Positions 1 through 9,930 of a DNA stretch of 64,000 bases are shown one piece after another. Position 1 is the stretch's first letter, and every line of letters begins with the position of its first letter. The notes beneath the pieces are model-generated. The model was not told the origin of the DNA. It was given only the letters and a program-made list of their open reading frames with translations, and did not search any database. The position numbers were made by a program, and so were the translations under genes. Source of the DNA: Pyrus communis (Eukaryota > Streptophyta > Magnoliopsida > Rosales > Rosaceae); the NCBI RefSeq assembly GCF_963583255.1, contig NC_084803.1:11977978-12041977 (forward strand). Reading direction: 5' to 3'.

Positions 1-3000
1 AAAATAACTTTTGTTTTTAGTTTTTACTTTTTGTGTTTGCCATATGTGTAAGCTATATTAAAGTGAAAATGTAAAAACAAATTAAATGGTTAGCAAATGG
101 ATCTTTCGATCATTGGATTCTCACATATAAACCCGAAATCAAATAATCAATTCTTTTATATATATGTATGCAAACATTATTAAGGGAAAACTCGAATGAG
201 AAGTAATGTTCTCTTAACCATTTGAACTGCAAGTCACTAAAAAAAGTCTCAATTTTTTAAAAGAGCTAGTATTATTAAAGGATAACCAATTAGTAAGTCA
301 TTTTATTGCCAATTTAGAGTGCAGTAGGCGAGAAAATCCGTTATGAAACTGGTGGTACATTTACTTGTGTCTATTTTGTTGAGTGTGTTTAGATGTACAA
401 AGACATATTCACAGTTCAAGATAGATTTACGATAAGTGATATAGACATAAATGGATACATCCCAAGGTAGATTAATCAAACCAAAGTACAATTCTTGGAG
501 CTTAAATTAAGTTCAGATGAGTAATGAGCAATAGATAAAAGAAGAATCGTAACAAGCCAGCCGACTTGCATTGTTGAATTTAATATATATATATATATAT
601 ATATATGCCATCTTGATAACTTAAAAAGGTCATCGCTATCATCGAACGAAAACGAAACTTGAAGGGATTGGATTGGGGAAGGTGTTAGGCACCACGCCAA
701 AAGAAAATAAAAAAACTAAAAAAGGTTGGTGGGGTATCATTTCATACATATTCCTACAAGGATATAATTTATAAAGATAAGATAACATAATACAAGGATA
801 TATATAACCGTGTAATTCAAGTTGAAATTGCTGTAGTATGAGACAGCGCATGCATAGCCTGGTATGTTTGTGTTTGATTTCAAAGATGTATTTGAAATTA
901 ACATTACGTACATAGAAAAATGGTTTCTTCTAAGAAGAAATAAATTGTATGAACATTCATCGTCTTGCAGAACCAAACTATTACTTACAAGCATTCTTTG
1001 CTTTAAAAACTATACCACATTTTTATTTTGTCTACTTTGTAATTGATGGTTAATTCCAGAGTCTTGGTTCTTTCTGACTGTCTTGCGCGGGTTTAGAGAA
1101 TAAGATTATTTTGGTAGACTAATGAACAAGCCTTATGAGTAGTTCGACTTGCCTAATCCATTATCATCGTTTCTTTTAAAAACAAAAAGAAAAAAAAAAT
1201 TTGCCAATTTCATTAGCTTGTGAAAATCAAACAAGCTCGCAACAAACAAATTGCCAATTTCAATTTCTACACATTAAAAACGATGCAATAGTCGTGTAAT
1301 TTGTATGGATGAGGAAGTTAACCTAGCTAATTCGGAAACAACAAGAACACATATCAAGTAGTCATGAACAACCCATATCTTCAATATGGGCTCAAATCAT
1401 GCATGGCTAAGACAATATATATAAACAGGACATTTAAAGGAAGAGATTTTCATTTTTTATCAAAAATGGGAATTAATTGTAGGACCACTTCATATCGAAC
1501 TTCAATTATCCGAACTGTCTACTTTGTAAGTCTCAATATTATAGATCATCTTTGCAAAAAATCAATTCAATCCGAAACTATTTGCTTTTTAATTATCACG
1601 ATAAAATTTCAATGTTTTCTTTAGACCAAAGTATTCGTCAATTTTTTTGAACTCAATTAAATGCCTCAAATATTTTTGATTTGGCTAATATTTTGCAAGG
1701 TGATTTATGAAGAGCAACTTGAAAAATAGACAGTTTAGATCGTTAAAATTTGATGTCGTCGGAAGATGACAATAAAAGCTCTTGCTCTTTAGCAACAATG
1801 GGAGATGCCAAATCTTTTTTACTTAGGGTAGGGAGAGCACAAATACGGACCATGCATGATCTGGTGTAAAATAGCAAATTAATCAGAATGTATACTACGT
1901 GTACAATCAGCCACATACATTGCGTATACTTAATAATCCCTCCCACAGGGAAACCTCATCTTCATGCAACCACCAGCTATACCCACTCACCTTACCGACC
2001 TCAACATATCACCTTTTTTTTATCTTCAAGTCTCCTTCCAAATCAACTTTTTTTTTCCTAATGACAGAAGTCATGAATCGACAAGTTTGAAATAAGAAAG
2101 AGGAGGAGTTGAGATAAGATCAATTATTTTCCCCATAACTAAATTTAATCCTGAATTTTCAAGTACATTACAATTTACAAGGTAGGGAGGGTCATCTATG
2201 TTTTCTTTTTTATTACGCATGTGTTAGTACAATTAAGGGAAAAAAAATCAAAATAATTTTAGTCACTATGTATTAAGAAACATAAAAAAAATTCGAGAAT
2301 CAAAATATTCTAATTCCCATTACAAACAAAAATAGTAAACATTTCATGATTTGCCTTTCACTTTTTCTTTTAAAACAGTATTGCCTTTCATACTGGTTAA
2401 ATGTTATTATATGAGGAGTTTGAATAAGCTCAAAACTCTTAAGTCGGTGGATTATGGAATCCATTTCATGATCTTGTCCTATTCTCTTCTCTAACACATG
2501 ATTATTTTATTTATTTATTGGTAAAAATGATTAATTTATTTAGAAGTTGAGATAATGACTCCTCATCTGTTTTTAGTCACCCTTTTCAACCTTTAGATCA
2601 GATTAGCATAAAACCAAGGGTTTAGAGTCTATCAATTTCGTGAAAAGCACAGATGTAGGTTAGAAACAACAAACAAAAAACAAAATTAACTTATCTACGA
2701 ATAATTTTTTTTGTAAAACAATTACACTGTTACGTTATATTATTAATTATAGGAATGGAATATAAAGAATGATATAACTAATATTCCATACACATATCTG
2801 ATAATAATAATGAATGAGGATCCTCTGTGAATCTTCCAATCATGTCTGTTTATCGTACATTATGCGGTCAAAAATCATGGTTAATTTTTAATTTAAAGTT
2901 AAATATAAATTGTACATGACAAAAACTAACTGCACTTTATAGATATATAATATTATAAATGAATTACATGATAGTACAAAAATCACTTTTGCCACAAATT

Positions 3001-3300
3001 CCTAATTTGGAAGAAATTTTTAGCTGTGACGGGAATACGGATGATACACATCAAATATTTTTATGTAAGTGGTGGAAATTTTTAATTTTTAAGTTATTAA
3101 CCTTTTAACACACATATCCCACTATTTATATAGTAATACGTGATGTACCATCTCGGATGACGGTCACATTGAAAAATCTCTTATAATTTGGTTACTAAAG
3201 AGACAAATGAGGGTAGGAATCAAGGGTACAGCTTGATTGCCTTACTTGATCACTTCTGACCTCACACTATTCGAGGATAAAATCCCTTTTTTTTCCCTTC
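1..3300. other. AT-rich intergenic spacer, no gene seen
   Basis: Only short ORFs without recognisable domains or coding character occur here. The stretch holds a short (AT)n run near 586-606, many A/T homopolymers, and one partial copy of a GGATCC-type palindromic MITE near 2816-2945. I see no RNA gene or intact mobile element. Confidence 0.6.
2816..2945. mobile_element. Partial copy of a GGATCC-ended palindromic MITE family
   Basis: The left half reads GAGGATCCTCTGTGAATC followed by a TTTATCGTACATTATGCGGTC-like segment and an AT-rich loop. It matches the fuller copies near 18147, 31384 and 56566. The right arm is degraded. Edges are approximate. Confidence 0.4.
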
Positions 3301-3312
3301 TAACTTTCCTCC

Positions 3313-3322
3313 TATATATAAA
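3313..3322 (+). promoter_or_regulatory. TATA box of the 3388 gene
   Basis: TATATATAAA lies about 65 bases before the ATG at 3388, in a suitable position for a short 5' leader. It is seen directly; promoter activity is inferred. Confidence 0.5.
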
Positions 3323-3387
3323 GGCAATCTGGCAATAAGTTTATAAAAGCTTTTCCTTCAATTGGTATCACTATTCTCTATCAAAAC

Positions 3388-3636
3388 ATGGCCTCACATG
3401 GCGGTGGCCTGAAAGTCTCAACAACTCCAGAAAATGGTGGCAACGCAGAAGCTGCATCAATTACTTCACAAAAGGGTCAATGTCTCTGCTCACCAACGAC
3501 ACATCAAGGCTCATTCCGGTGCCGGTTTCACCGGTCCACGTCCTCGGTTTGGATGAAGCGATCAAAGTCCATGCCTACCAATAGTAACTCAGCGGCTTCT
3601 TTCTCTCCCACATCAGTACTTGATCAGTCTACTTAG
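3388..3636 (+). CDS. Small CLCSPT-motif (serine-rich-related) plant protein
   Basis: This is a complete 82-residue single-exon frame starting at ATG 3388, with a TATA box upstream. The core motif CLCSPTTHQGSFRCRFHR (about residues 32-49) is the hallmark of a small plant family annotated as serine-rich protein-related. That family has closely spaced cysteines and arginines and no assigned biochemical function. The rest is rich in Ser, Thr and Asn and likely disordered. No signal peptide or membrane segment is visible. A second member of the same family lies on the opposite strand at 13334-13648. Motif membership is clear; the role is unknown. Confidence 0.75.
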   Translation: MASHGGGLKVSTTPENGGNAEAASITSQKGQCLCSPTTHQGSFRCRFHRSTSSVWMKRSKSMPTNSNSAASFSPTSVLDQST

Positions 3637-3867
3637 TTAACCAAGTCCGCAAAACAGTTTGGTGTTGCATCCTTTTCATTAATCCAACTATTTATAGAAG
3701 TTGTACGTATATATACAAATAGGTATAATGAAAATCTTGTCTCTGCTTGCTTAATTCAGGTGTAAATGTTTTTATATGAATATATGATGGATATATACAA
3801 GTGTTATACTTTTATCTTTATTAATTAGTACTTCTCTTCTTCTTGAACAATCAGAGCACACACACAT

Positions 3868-3869
3868 AT

Positions 3870-3946
<77 letters not shown>
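3868..3946. repeat. (AT)n/(GT)n microsatellite
   Basis: A run of TA dinucleotides is interrupted by a short GT block, followed by about 45 bases of pure TA. It is a simple sequence repeat in the 3' flank of the 3388 gene. Confidence 0.9.
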
Positions 3947-3950
<4 letters not shown>

Positions 3951-4177
3951 TTAGGATTACTAAGTATCCAATTTTTCATCAAAATAGTACTAAGTACTCT
4001 ACGGTAAAATTACTTGAGAAATACGTATAGTTAGGATTGGCCTTGACATGTGCAGGTGGTGTCACCGTACAAAGCTCTTGATTTTTTTAATTTATTTTAG
4101 GTGTATATTTGTGTCACACAAAATTGTAATCGTTCATTGCAAATAATTATTCTTTTTATATATGAAGTGTATTGGCT

Positions 4178-4350
4178 ATTATATGGAAAAAAATATTCAA
4201 TGTGGTAGTGCCAGAAATACGATTCGATACATCAAATATTATAATACAAGTGGTTAGATACTTTAAAAAAAAATTTCCAACAATTTGTATTATGACATTG
4301 AGTGTGCCTAACCGTGTTCCTAAGGCATTGAAAATTTTTCCATGTATACT
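4178..4350. repeat. Imperfect foldback (inverted repeat), about 75-base arms
   Basis: The left arm (about 4178-4258) and the reverse complement of the right arm (about 4268-4350) share blocks such as ATTCAATG and ATAATACAA with a short A-rich loop between. The similarity also makes the two strands encode alike short peptides, which is a by-product of the palindrome and not coding. It may be a MITE remnant or an inverted repeat able to give a hairpin transcript. No clear target-site duplication was found. Confidence 0.5.
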
Positions 4351-4958
4351 GCCGCCTTTCATTTTTATTCTTTTTTTCTAGACCATGATATGGATATCTG
4401 ACTGAGATGAGTTTTGTAAGGCTGTGATTTTAGTCAGTTTATGTATATCATAGATTCATATGCAATAATGGGAACTGATTTTTCATACGATATCTTATCG
4501 CATGGTATTGGATGGTTGCGTGCCGTCACATCCTCCTTGCTCCGTTGTCAAATTTTCTTGGATTCACATGATTATCAAGGTTCCAAAATAATTTAATCCA
4601 ATCCATGCATTTTTTTTTTCTTCTAATTACTGTAGAAGCAAGAGGAGTGGTAATGAAAACACTCATTCCATACAGAGAAAATTCAAACTTGAATAGAACA
4701 TGGTAATAAAAACAGTCATTTCATATTAGCTGGCATAACACATTATTTCACTCGAAAATCTTAAAAACAATGTGAAAAACAATTATGTCAATCTCCTTGA
4801 TGATCTTCTCATTATCATATCCAGGTAAATACAATATAATATTTTAAAGGGGTCTTTTGATCTAAATGGTGGTCAAGAATCACTCGACCATAATTATAAT
4901 TACACAACTAAATACTGAATGTGACATATTAAACATTAATAGTTGATGCCAAATTTGA

Positions 4959-5079
4959 GGGAGTTGTTATTGGCACTCCAAAAATCTCATTCCATACTCC
5001 AAACTTTCTATATTTGGAAAGAAAAATACACTTGTGATGAGTGTATAATGAGATTTTTGAAGTGCGAATAATATTTTCC
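4959..5079. mobile_element. 121-bp hAT-like MITE (copy 1)
   Basis: It begins GGGAGTTGTTATTGGCACTCC and ends as its approximate inverse, with AAATCTCATT mirrored by AATGAGATTT. It is flanked by AAATTTGA and AAATTTTA, an imperfect 8-bp target duplication. It has the same length (121 bp) and termini as the copy at 20611-20731, and a third relative lies near 56914. There is no coding capacity. Confidence 0.65.
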
Positions 5080-5474
5080 AAATTTTATACCATTTTATGT
5101 TAGACAGGTCAAAAACGTAATGGGATCAAATTTTCATTACATTGAAAGGAACCGAACATCTATTATAATCCTAACTCAACTTTGAACCTTTTTTTTTTGT
5201 GATTAAGAAAGAAAAACTTTGCAAATAAGGGCGGATGCACATTGGGACCAAGGTGGTCCTAGGACCAGGATCACCCGCAAACCAGGAAACAAGCATGTGA
5301 AAGTTCTCGGGGGACCCTCCGAATGTTTGGTAGTCTCTTTTGTGCTCACCTAGTGTTTGTTGTAATGACTGCTAAACATATCTCAACACTACTTGACTGG
5401 TTGCGTCGGTAACACTCGACAAATACTCTTGATAACACCAATCAAATTGCTTCAAAAAATAACGATATCTATTG

Positions 5475-5735
5475 ATGTATGCGCAACATGATTCGGCCAA
5501 CGTAAACCGCAATCCTACATCAACAGCCGGAGGAAGTATGGAGGACAATCAACAAGCAGAGAAAAGGGGCGACAAAAAGGATCGAGTTATCGCGCCCAAA
5601 CCAAGGGCGGCACGACGTAGTGTATCTGTAAAGGATGTGATTGGTGCCCTGGAGAGGGAACCTCAGATGTCGAGGTTCTACTCTGATACATCGCTTGTTC
5701 GAACGAATTCAAACAGTAACAGCAGTGGTGAATAA
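5475..5735 (+). CDS. Unrecognised small basic/serine-rich ORF
   Basis: An 86-residue frame opens at ATG 5475. It is hydrophilic, with an acidic/basic middle (EDNQQAEKRGDKKDR), a KPRAARRSVSVKDVIGALER segment and an Asn/Ser-rich tail. Base composition is more GC-rich than the surrounding spacer, which suggests real or formerly real coding sequence. It could be the last exon of a gene whose upstream exons I cannot find, or a gene fragment. I do not recognise the family. Confidence 0.35.
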   Translation: MYAQHDSANVNRNPTSTAGGSMEDNQQAEKRGDKKDRVIAPKPRAARRSVSVKDVIGALEREPQMSRFYSDTSLVRTNSNSNSSGE

Positions 5736-5941
5736 TCTAAAAAGTGCGAAACGTAGTGCAATCCTCACCATGAATGTTTACCAAAGACTTTGTTAAATAC
5801 AAAAATGCTATATATATTTATTGTTGAGATTCATTACACCATCCAACATCCAAATCCAGTTTGAGAAATTCCTAATTCCTAAAGCTTTCACTCTCATAGG
5901 TTACTATGCGTGTCCGGTAATTTTAACAAGAACGCTACGAC

Positions 5942-8291
5942 TCAATTCTCATCCTCCGCGTCTTGTAAGAGCAACCAGGAGAGGTACTCAGGCTCTAGGC
6001 CCAACTGATCCGGTGGAGTCACCCGTTTTCGTAAGAGCATTTCTATGGTCGGACACTTCCTCTTAAGGCCGCCCCTTGGCCTTGACTGGAATTGTTCGTC
6101 AGCCTCTATGAAATCCCCCTGCAAATCAAAATAATGTTCCAAATATGAATTTGTAATGTGGCATTTTCCCAGAAAGATGCTTATCTGAAAATCCATGCAT
6201 AGAAAGGGTATTGAATGCTCCAAGAACAAAACTCACATAGGCATAAACATGGCGTCGAGTCTTCTCATGGTTATCTCTCACATGCTTGTATGCAAATCTC
6301 ATGCCACACCCCGAAAAGCTACAGGCAAAAGGTTTATCTTCAAGGTGTACAGCCTTGACATGTTGAGTGAGATTTGATTTCTGCAAATGTCCAGCCAAAA
6401 CCAGAAAAGGAGTCAAAAATAACCATGGCAACACAGAATAACAAACAATAAATTTTCTGTACCAAAATAATGCAACCAATCCAAGGCCGCAACTTACAGT
6501 TGAAAATGTGTGAAGACAACCCTTGTAACTGCATCTAATTCTCTCAACTGAAGGCGCTCCTCCTTTATGGGTGAGTAGATGCCTTTTGATGTTCCTTTTT
6601 AACTTTTTGGAACCACATATCTCACACGTAACATGTTGGTGGCAGGACAGGATATGGTCCTTGAGGCATTGGCCATTGGTAAAATATTTCATACAACCTG
6701 CTTCAGAGCAGAATGCCTCCACTGAATCCATATGAACTACAGAAATGAAGGATATTGTTTTTAGTTTGCAATTAACATAGTGCTGAAAACATAAATAAGG
6801 ATTTAGAAATGAAAGCTACCATGAGAACTCTCATGCTTCTGCAACTTTGAAGCAAATAAAAACACCTTTCCACAACCAACTTCCTGGCACACATGCTGCT
6901 TCTGACCTCTTCCAACATAGGTGCCATCCTCACTATGAAGTTCTTTAACATGCCTGCTCATGTTACCTTGGCAAACAAATCCACGATTACAGTTCTCAAT
7001 TGGACACTTAAAGAGTTTCCCTTGGTGCTGAAGAAGGTGGCGATTTAAGTGGTCTTTTCTTCTGAAGCTGGAACGGCAATCATCCACCGAACAAACATAT
7101 GGCCTCTGTACAGAATAAGCTAACATAAATAATGAACCAATAAACACAATTCCAAAACCCACATGAACACGAATTCAAATCACATATTACGTGATTGAGG
7201 CTCTCTTGATGGAGCTTCACAGGAGGTCTCCCACCTGTTACTGGTCCATTCAAGTCAAACGCTCTCGCATTTTGGAGTTCTTGATTGGGATCCAATGCTT
7301 CACGTTGTCCAATGGATACTTCATTAAAATGTTGATTCCTGCAAAATTTCTAACTTCAACCGATGCAAACATAACGAAAACTTCATACAAAAGTAAAGAG
7401 AATAAGTTAAAGCGAATTCACAAACAAACTACACGTGTTCAAGCATTCAAACCTCAAACTGAAAGGTATGTGACTGAGGCTCGCTTGATGGAGCTTCACA
7501 GGAGGTCTCCCACCTGATACTGGTCCATTCAAGTCAAAAACCTCTCGCATTTTGGAGTGCTTTGTGTGGGATCCAATGCTTCACGCTATCCAAAAGATAG
7601 TTCTTAAAAATATCGATTCCTGCAAAACTTCAATCTTCAATTGTTGCAAACATGACGTAAACTTCATCGAAAAAGTACGGAAAGCTACAGACACAATCAA
7701 CTCATATGAAACTATCACAAACTAAGCTGTGTGAGCATCATCAACTGGATTCAGTGCAAATATAATAAGCCAATTACATACTTTTCCTATACAAAAACAT
7801 GTAAAAGCTAAGAAACTTTGAATTCAACACCAATCAAATACCTCAAGGGAGTGGCTTTGCATGCGTTGCTTCAAATGTGCAGGTTTTTTTAAAGTAGCAC
7901 CACAATCTTCGCAAGTATTACATTTTTCCTTCTCTCCTTCCCCTTCCCCACCAGCCTCTTTTGCCATATCCATCTGCTACAGCATATAAGAAAATAGAGA
8001 AAAACTAAATAAAAATAAACACAATCAATCTGAATAAAACCCAAAACTTCAAATTTCGATGAAAATACAAAAACCAAATCGACCCACAACAGTAAATCCC
8101 TCGAATTCAAAAAACCAAATCGGAAAAATTCATAATTTGATCAAAAAGACGGGATTGGAAACCTTGTGGTGATCGAGGATGTGAGAAGCGATCAGAGTCT
8201 TTTTGGAGCCGCAGATCCCGCAGAATTCACAGTAATATCGCCTTATGTCCTTGAAAACTGGCAATTTCTGATCTGCTTCTCAGTTATCCAT
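5942..8291 (-). CDS. Transcription factor IIIA, spliced, with an in-frame TGA at codon 4
   Basis: TFIIIA binds the internal control region of 5S rRNA genes, and 5S rRNA itself, to recruit RNA polymerase III. I infer six exons (plus coordinates, read on minus): 8291-8163, 7976-7842, 7105-6820, 6736-6498, 6380-6237 and 6118-5942. Together they give 370 codons. Nine C2H2 fingers are seen, including [34 protein letters not shown] and FACSFSGC. They are followed by the conserved tail [10 protein letters not shown], as in Arabidopsis TFIIIA. Two oddities stand out. The frame reads Met-Asp-Asn-stop before [11 protein letters not shown], and the first zinc-binding His of finger 2 is Arg (HLKQR, residue 81). 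Exon 2 has a TAG/CAG tandem acceptor. The intron between exons 2 and 3 carries two 5S-mimic elements. If the TGA is real, translation would have to restart at the exon-2 ATG, losing finger 1. It could also be an assembly error or a decaying copy. Confidence 0.85.
7191..7304 (-). promoter_or_regulatory. 5S rRNA mimic (P5SM) alternative exon of TFIIIA, copy A
   Basis: On the minus strand this reads GCATTGGATCCCAATCAAG, then ACTCC, then CAGGTGGGAGACCTCCTG and TGAAG. These follow the order of plant 5S rRNA landmarks (GGATCCCATCAGAACTCC and GGATGGGTGACCTCCTGG). It lies in sense orientation between the SHSLE and RPYVC exons, the position known for the plant P5SM exon, where ribosomal protein L5 binding to the mimic controls exon skipping. 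A good donor (AC followed by GTAATATG) starts at 7190. The acceptor that copy B has is AA here, so an internal AAG ending at 7298 would be needed. With that acceptor the frame shifts to an early stop; with the 114-base exon it would stay open. Confidence 0.85.
7470..7585 (-). promoter_or_regulatory. 5S rRNA mimic (P5SM) of TFIIIA, copy B (tandem duplicate)
   Basis: This second copy of the mimic is nearer exon 2. It reads GCATTGGATCCCACACAAAG, ACTCC, CAGGTGGGAGACCTCCTG and TGAAG on the minus strand. It has an acceptor (GGATAG ending at 7586), but the position of copy A's donor reads ATACCT, so the matching donor is lost. Read from the acceptor, the frame after SHSLE meets TGA after 18 codons, as expected of a poison exon. 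The two copies differ at roughly one base in eight by eye. Confidence 0.8.
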
Positions 8292-9180
8292 TGATTTCTC
8301 CAACCCTCTCTCGACTCTCTCACTCTCACCCGCCAAATTCTTCAGGCAACCGCCGTTTGGTTTTGCCTTCTGGAAGTCTGATTTTCTAGGCCTTTTGTAT
8401 TAGTAAGGGATACGCTATTGCCGCATCTTACTTTACGACCTGCAATCTAAAATAAGTTCTAGAAATATTGCAAAAATATCACCCAGTTTTTCCATTTTTG
8501 TGCATTTACCACTTAAACTTCTTTTTTTTTTTTTTTTTTTTTTTTGCCTAGAAATTATCACAAAAAACGATAAGGTAACACTTAGCAATTGGAAAAATTC
8601 TATTTAATATCATTATGTGACTTATATGAGCTGATTTTTGAAGTTAATTTAAACACAAAAGAATACCAAGACACACTCCTTCGTAACAGGTTTCGTCAAT
8701 TTTCAACTCAGTTGCAGATATTAGATGTTATCTCTTTCTTCTCCCATAAGAGTGTTTCGTCTTATTTTTTCATTTTTATTATACTTGCAATTTTTTGTGT
8801 AAATCTCTAATCAAAGGGGCATGCTTTGCTCCTTGGTGATTGCGGGTTTTATTGGAGGATATTAAAGTCCTGTCACAGTAGTTTTATTGTATTTCTTTTT
8901 CCTGTGTTTATAAAAATTAATTTTGATGTCAATAATCTAGCTAGTTTAGGCCCCTCATTTTTCAAGATTGTATTTGGTTGAATTTTATTCTACAACGAAT
9001 GCATGCACTAGACCTCGATAACTTATGTACGGGTTGCCTAGAGGCTATTCTGTTTAATATTTCTGCTCTTTCAATAGGAAAAAAAAAAAAAAAAACCATA
9101 ATGGAGTTACACATAGAAATAAGTTTGTGTTTGATAAAAAATAAAAAATAAATAAATAAGTTTGTGTTATTTGTTATCTT
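8292..9180. other. TFIIIA 5' flank and spacer
   Basis: This holds the presumed TFIIIA promoter (minus strand) with CT-rich leader sequence just beyond 8292, then AT-rich spacer with a T25 run near 8521. No gene is seen. Confidence 0.5.
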
Positions 9181-9182
9181 TC

Positions 9183-9690
9183 TCTAGCGTAAACTAACGA
9201 TTTGTCTCCCGAATTATCACTTAATTTTCGATTCTTCCTTTGAGCTTTTTAATTGAAAAATTAAGGGCTTAAACTAATTTTTTTTGCTGATTTGCCCCTT
9301 GTTGTTAATTTTTCATTCATTCCATCCAAATTTCTGTTAAATGGAACCATGTGCACAACATGTTAGGGTAGTTCGGTCGCTTCATTTTTTTAAATAATTG
9401 AAAATCTTAAATTTCTAAAATACAAAATATGAAAATATGTGTGATTCTATAGCTTTTATGTTTGAAAATTTAGCGAAGTGACGCTTGTGTCCACAAAAGA
9501 AAGTTATGTGATGTGTATGTGATAAGAGTTAACGTTAATTTGGATGAAATTTATGAAAAACTAACGGTAGAAGGGAAATTGGCCAATAAAATTAGTTTAA
9601 ATCCTTAATTTTCTAATTAAAAAGTTCATAAGGAAAATCAAAAGTTAAGTGATAGTTCAAATGGCAAATTGGCAGTGTAGCATTTTTCTC
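9183..9690. mobile_element. Foldback / MULE-type MITE with long inverted arms
   Basis: The left arm (about 9183-9365) and the reverse complement of the right arm (about 9495-9690) share the order ATCACTTAA, CTTTTTAATT, AATTAAG, TTAAACTAATTTT and TCCAAATT. Long diverged arms and no ORF suit a Mutator-like MITE. I could not fix the ends or a target duplication. Confidence 0.55.
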
Positions 9691-9930
9691 TATACGAGGG
9701 GAAATTGTACCAAAGTGAGAAATGTCCTGGGCCGCATGTGCAAATTGGCCTAATATTGAGGGGTCCAGGGTTCATGATTGGTTAAGGTCCACTTTGACGG
9801 CGTCGATCGTGCCACGTAATCTATGGCCCACCAAATCAACAACCTAATACTTTGCGTAGAAAATAAACGGGGAAAAAGCCAAAGAAACTCTGTTAAGTCG
9901 TCGTCGCGTCTTTAAGCTGTTCCAGCAAAC

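Larger units (their letters stand above)
7191..7745. repeat. Tandem duplication of about 280 bp carrying the P5SM element
   Basis: The duplicated unit extends beyond the mimics. The segment after copy A (GATTCCTGCAAAATTTC, TTCAACCGATGCAAACAT) recurs after copy B (GATTCCTGCAAAACTTC, TTCAATTGTTGCAAACAT). Units are about 7191-7469 and 7470-7745. Divergence suggests an old event. Confidence 0.8.

Noticed and set aside
4156..4381. Overlapping ORFs on both strands with similar peptides
   Set aside because: The similarity is caused by the inverted repeat; composition is not coding.
7080..7295. Minus-strand ORF through P5SM copy A into exon 3
   Set aside because: It starts without ATG and is the open frame of the alternative exon plus intron, not a separate gene.
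7191..7585. Two 5S rRNA pseudogenes
   Set aside because: The outer helix of 5S rRNA is missing and the position and orientation in the TFIIIA intron fit the known P5SM exon instead.
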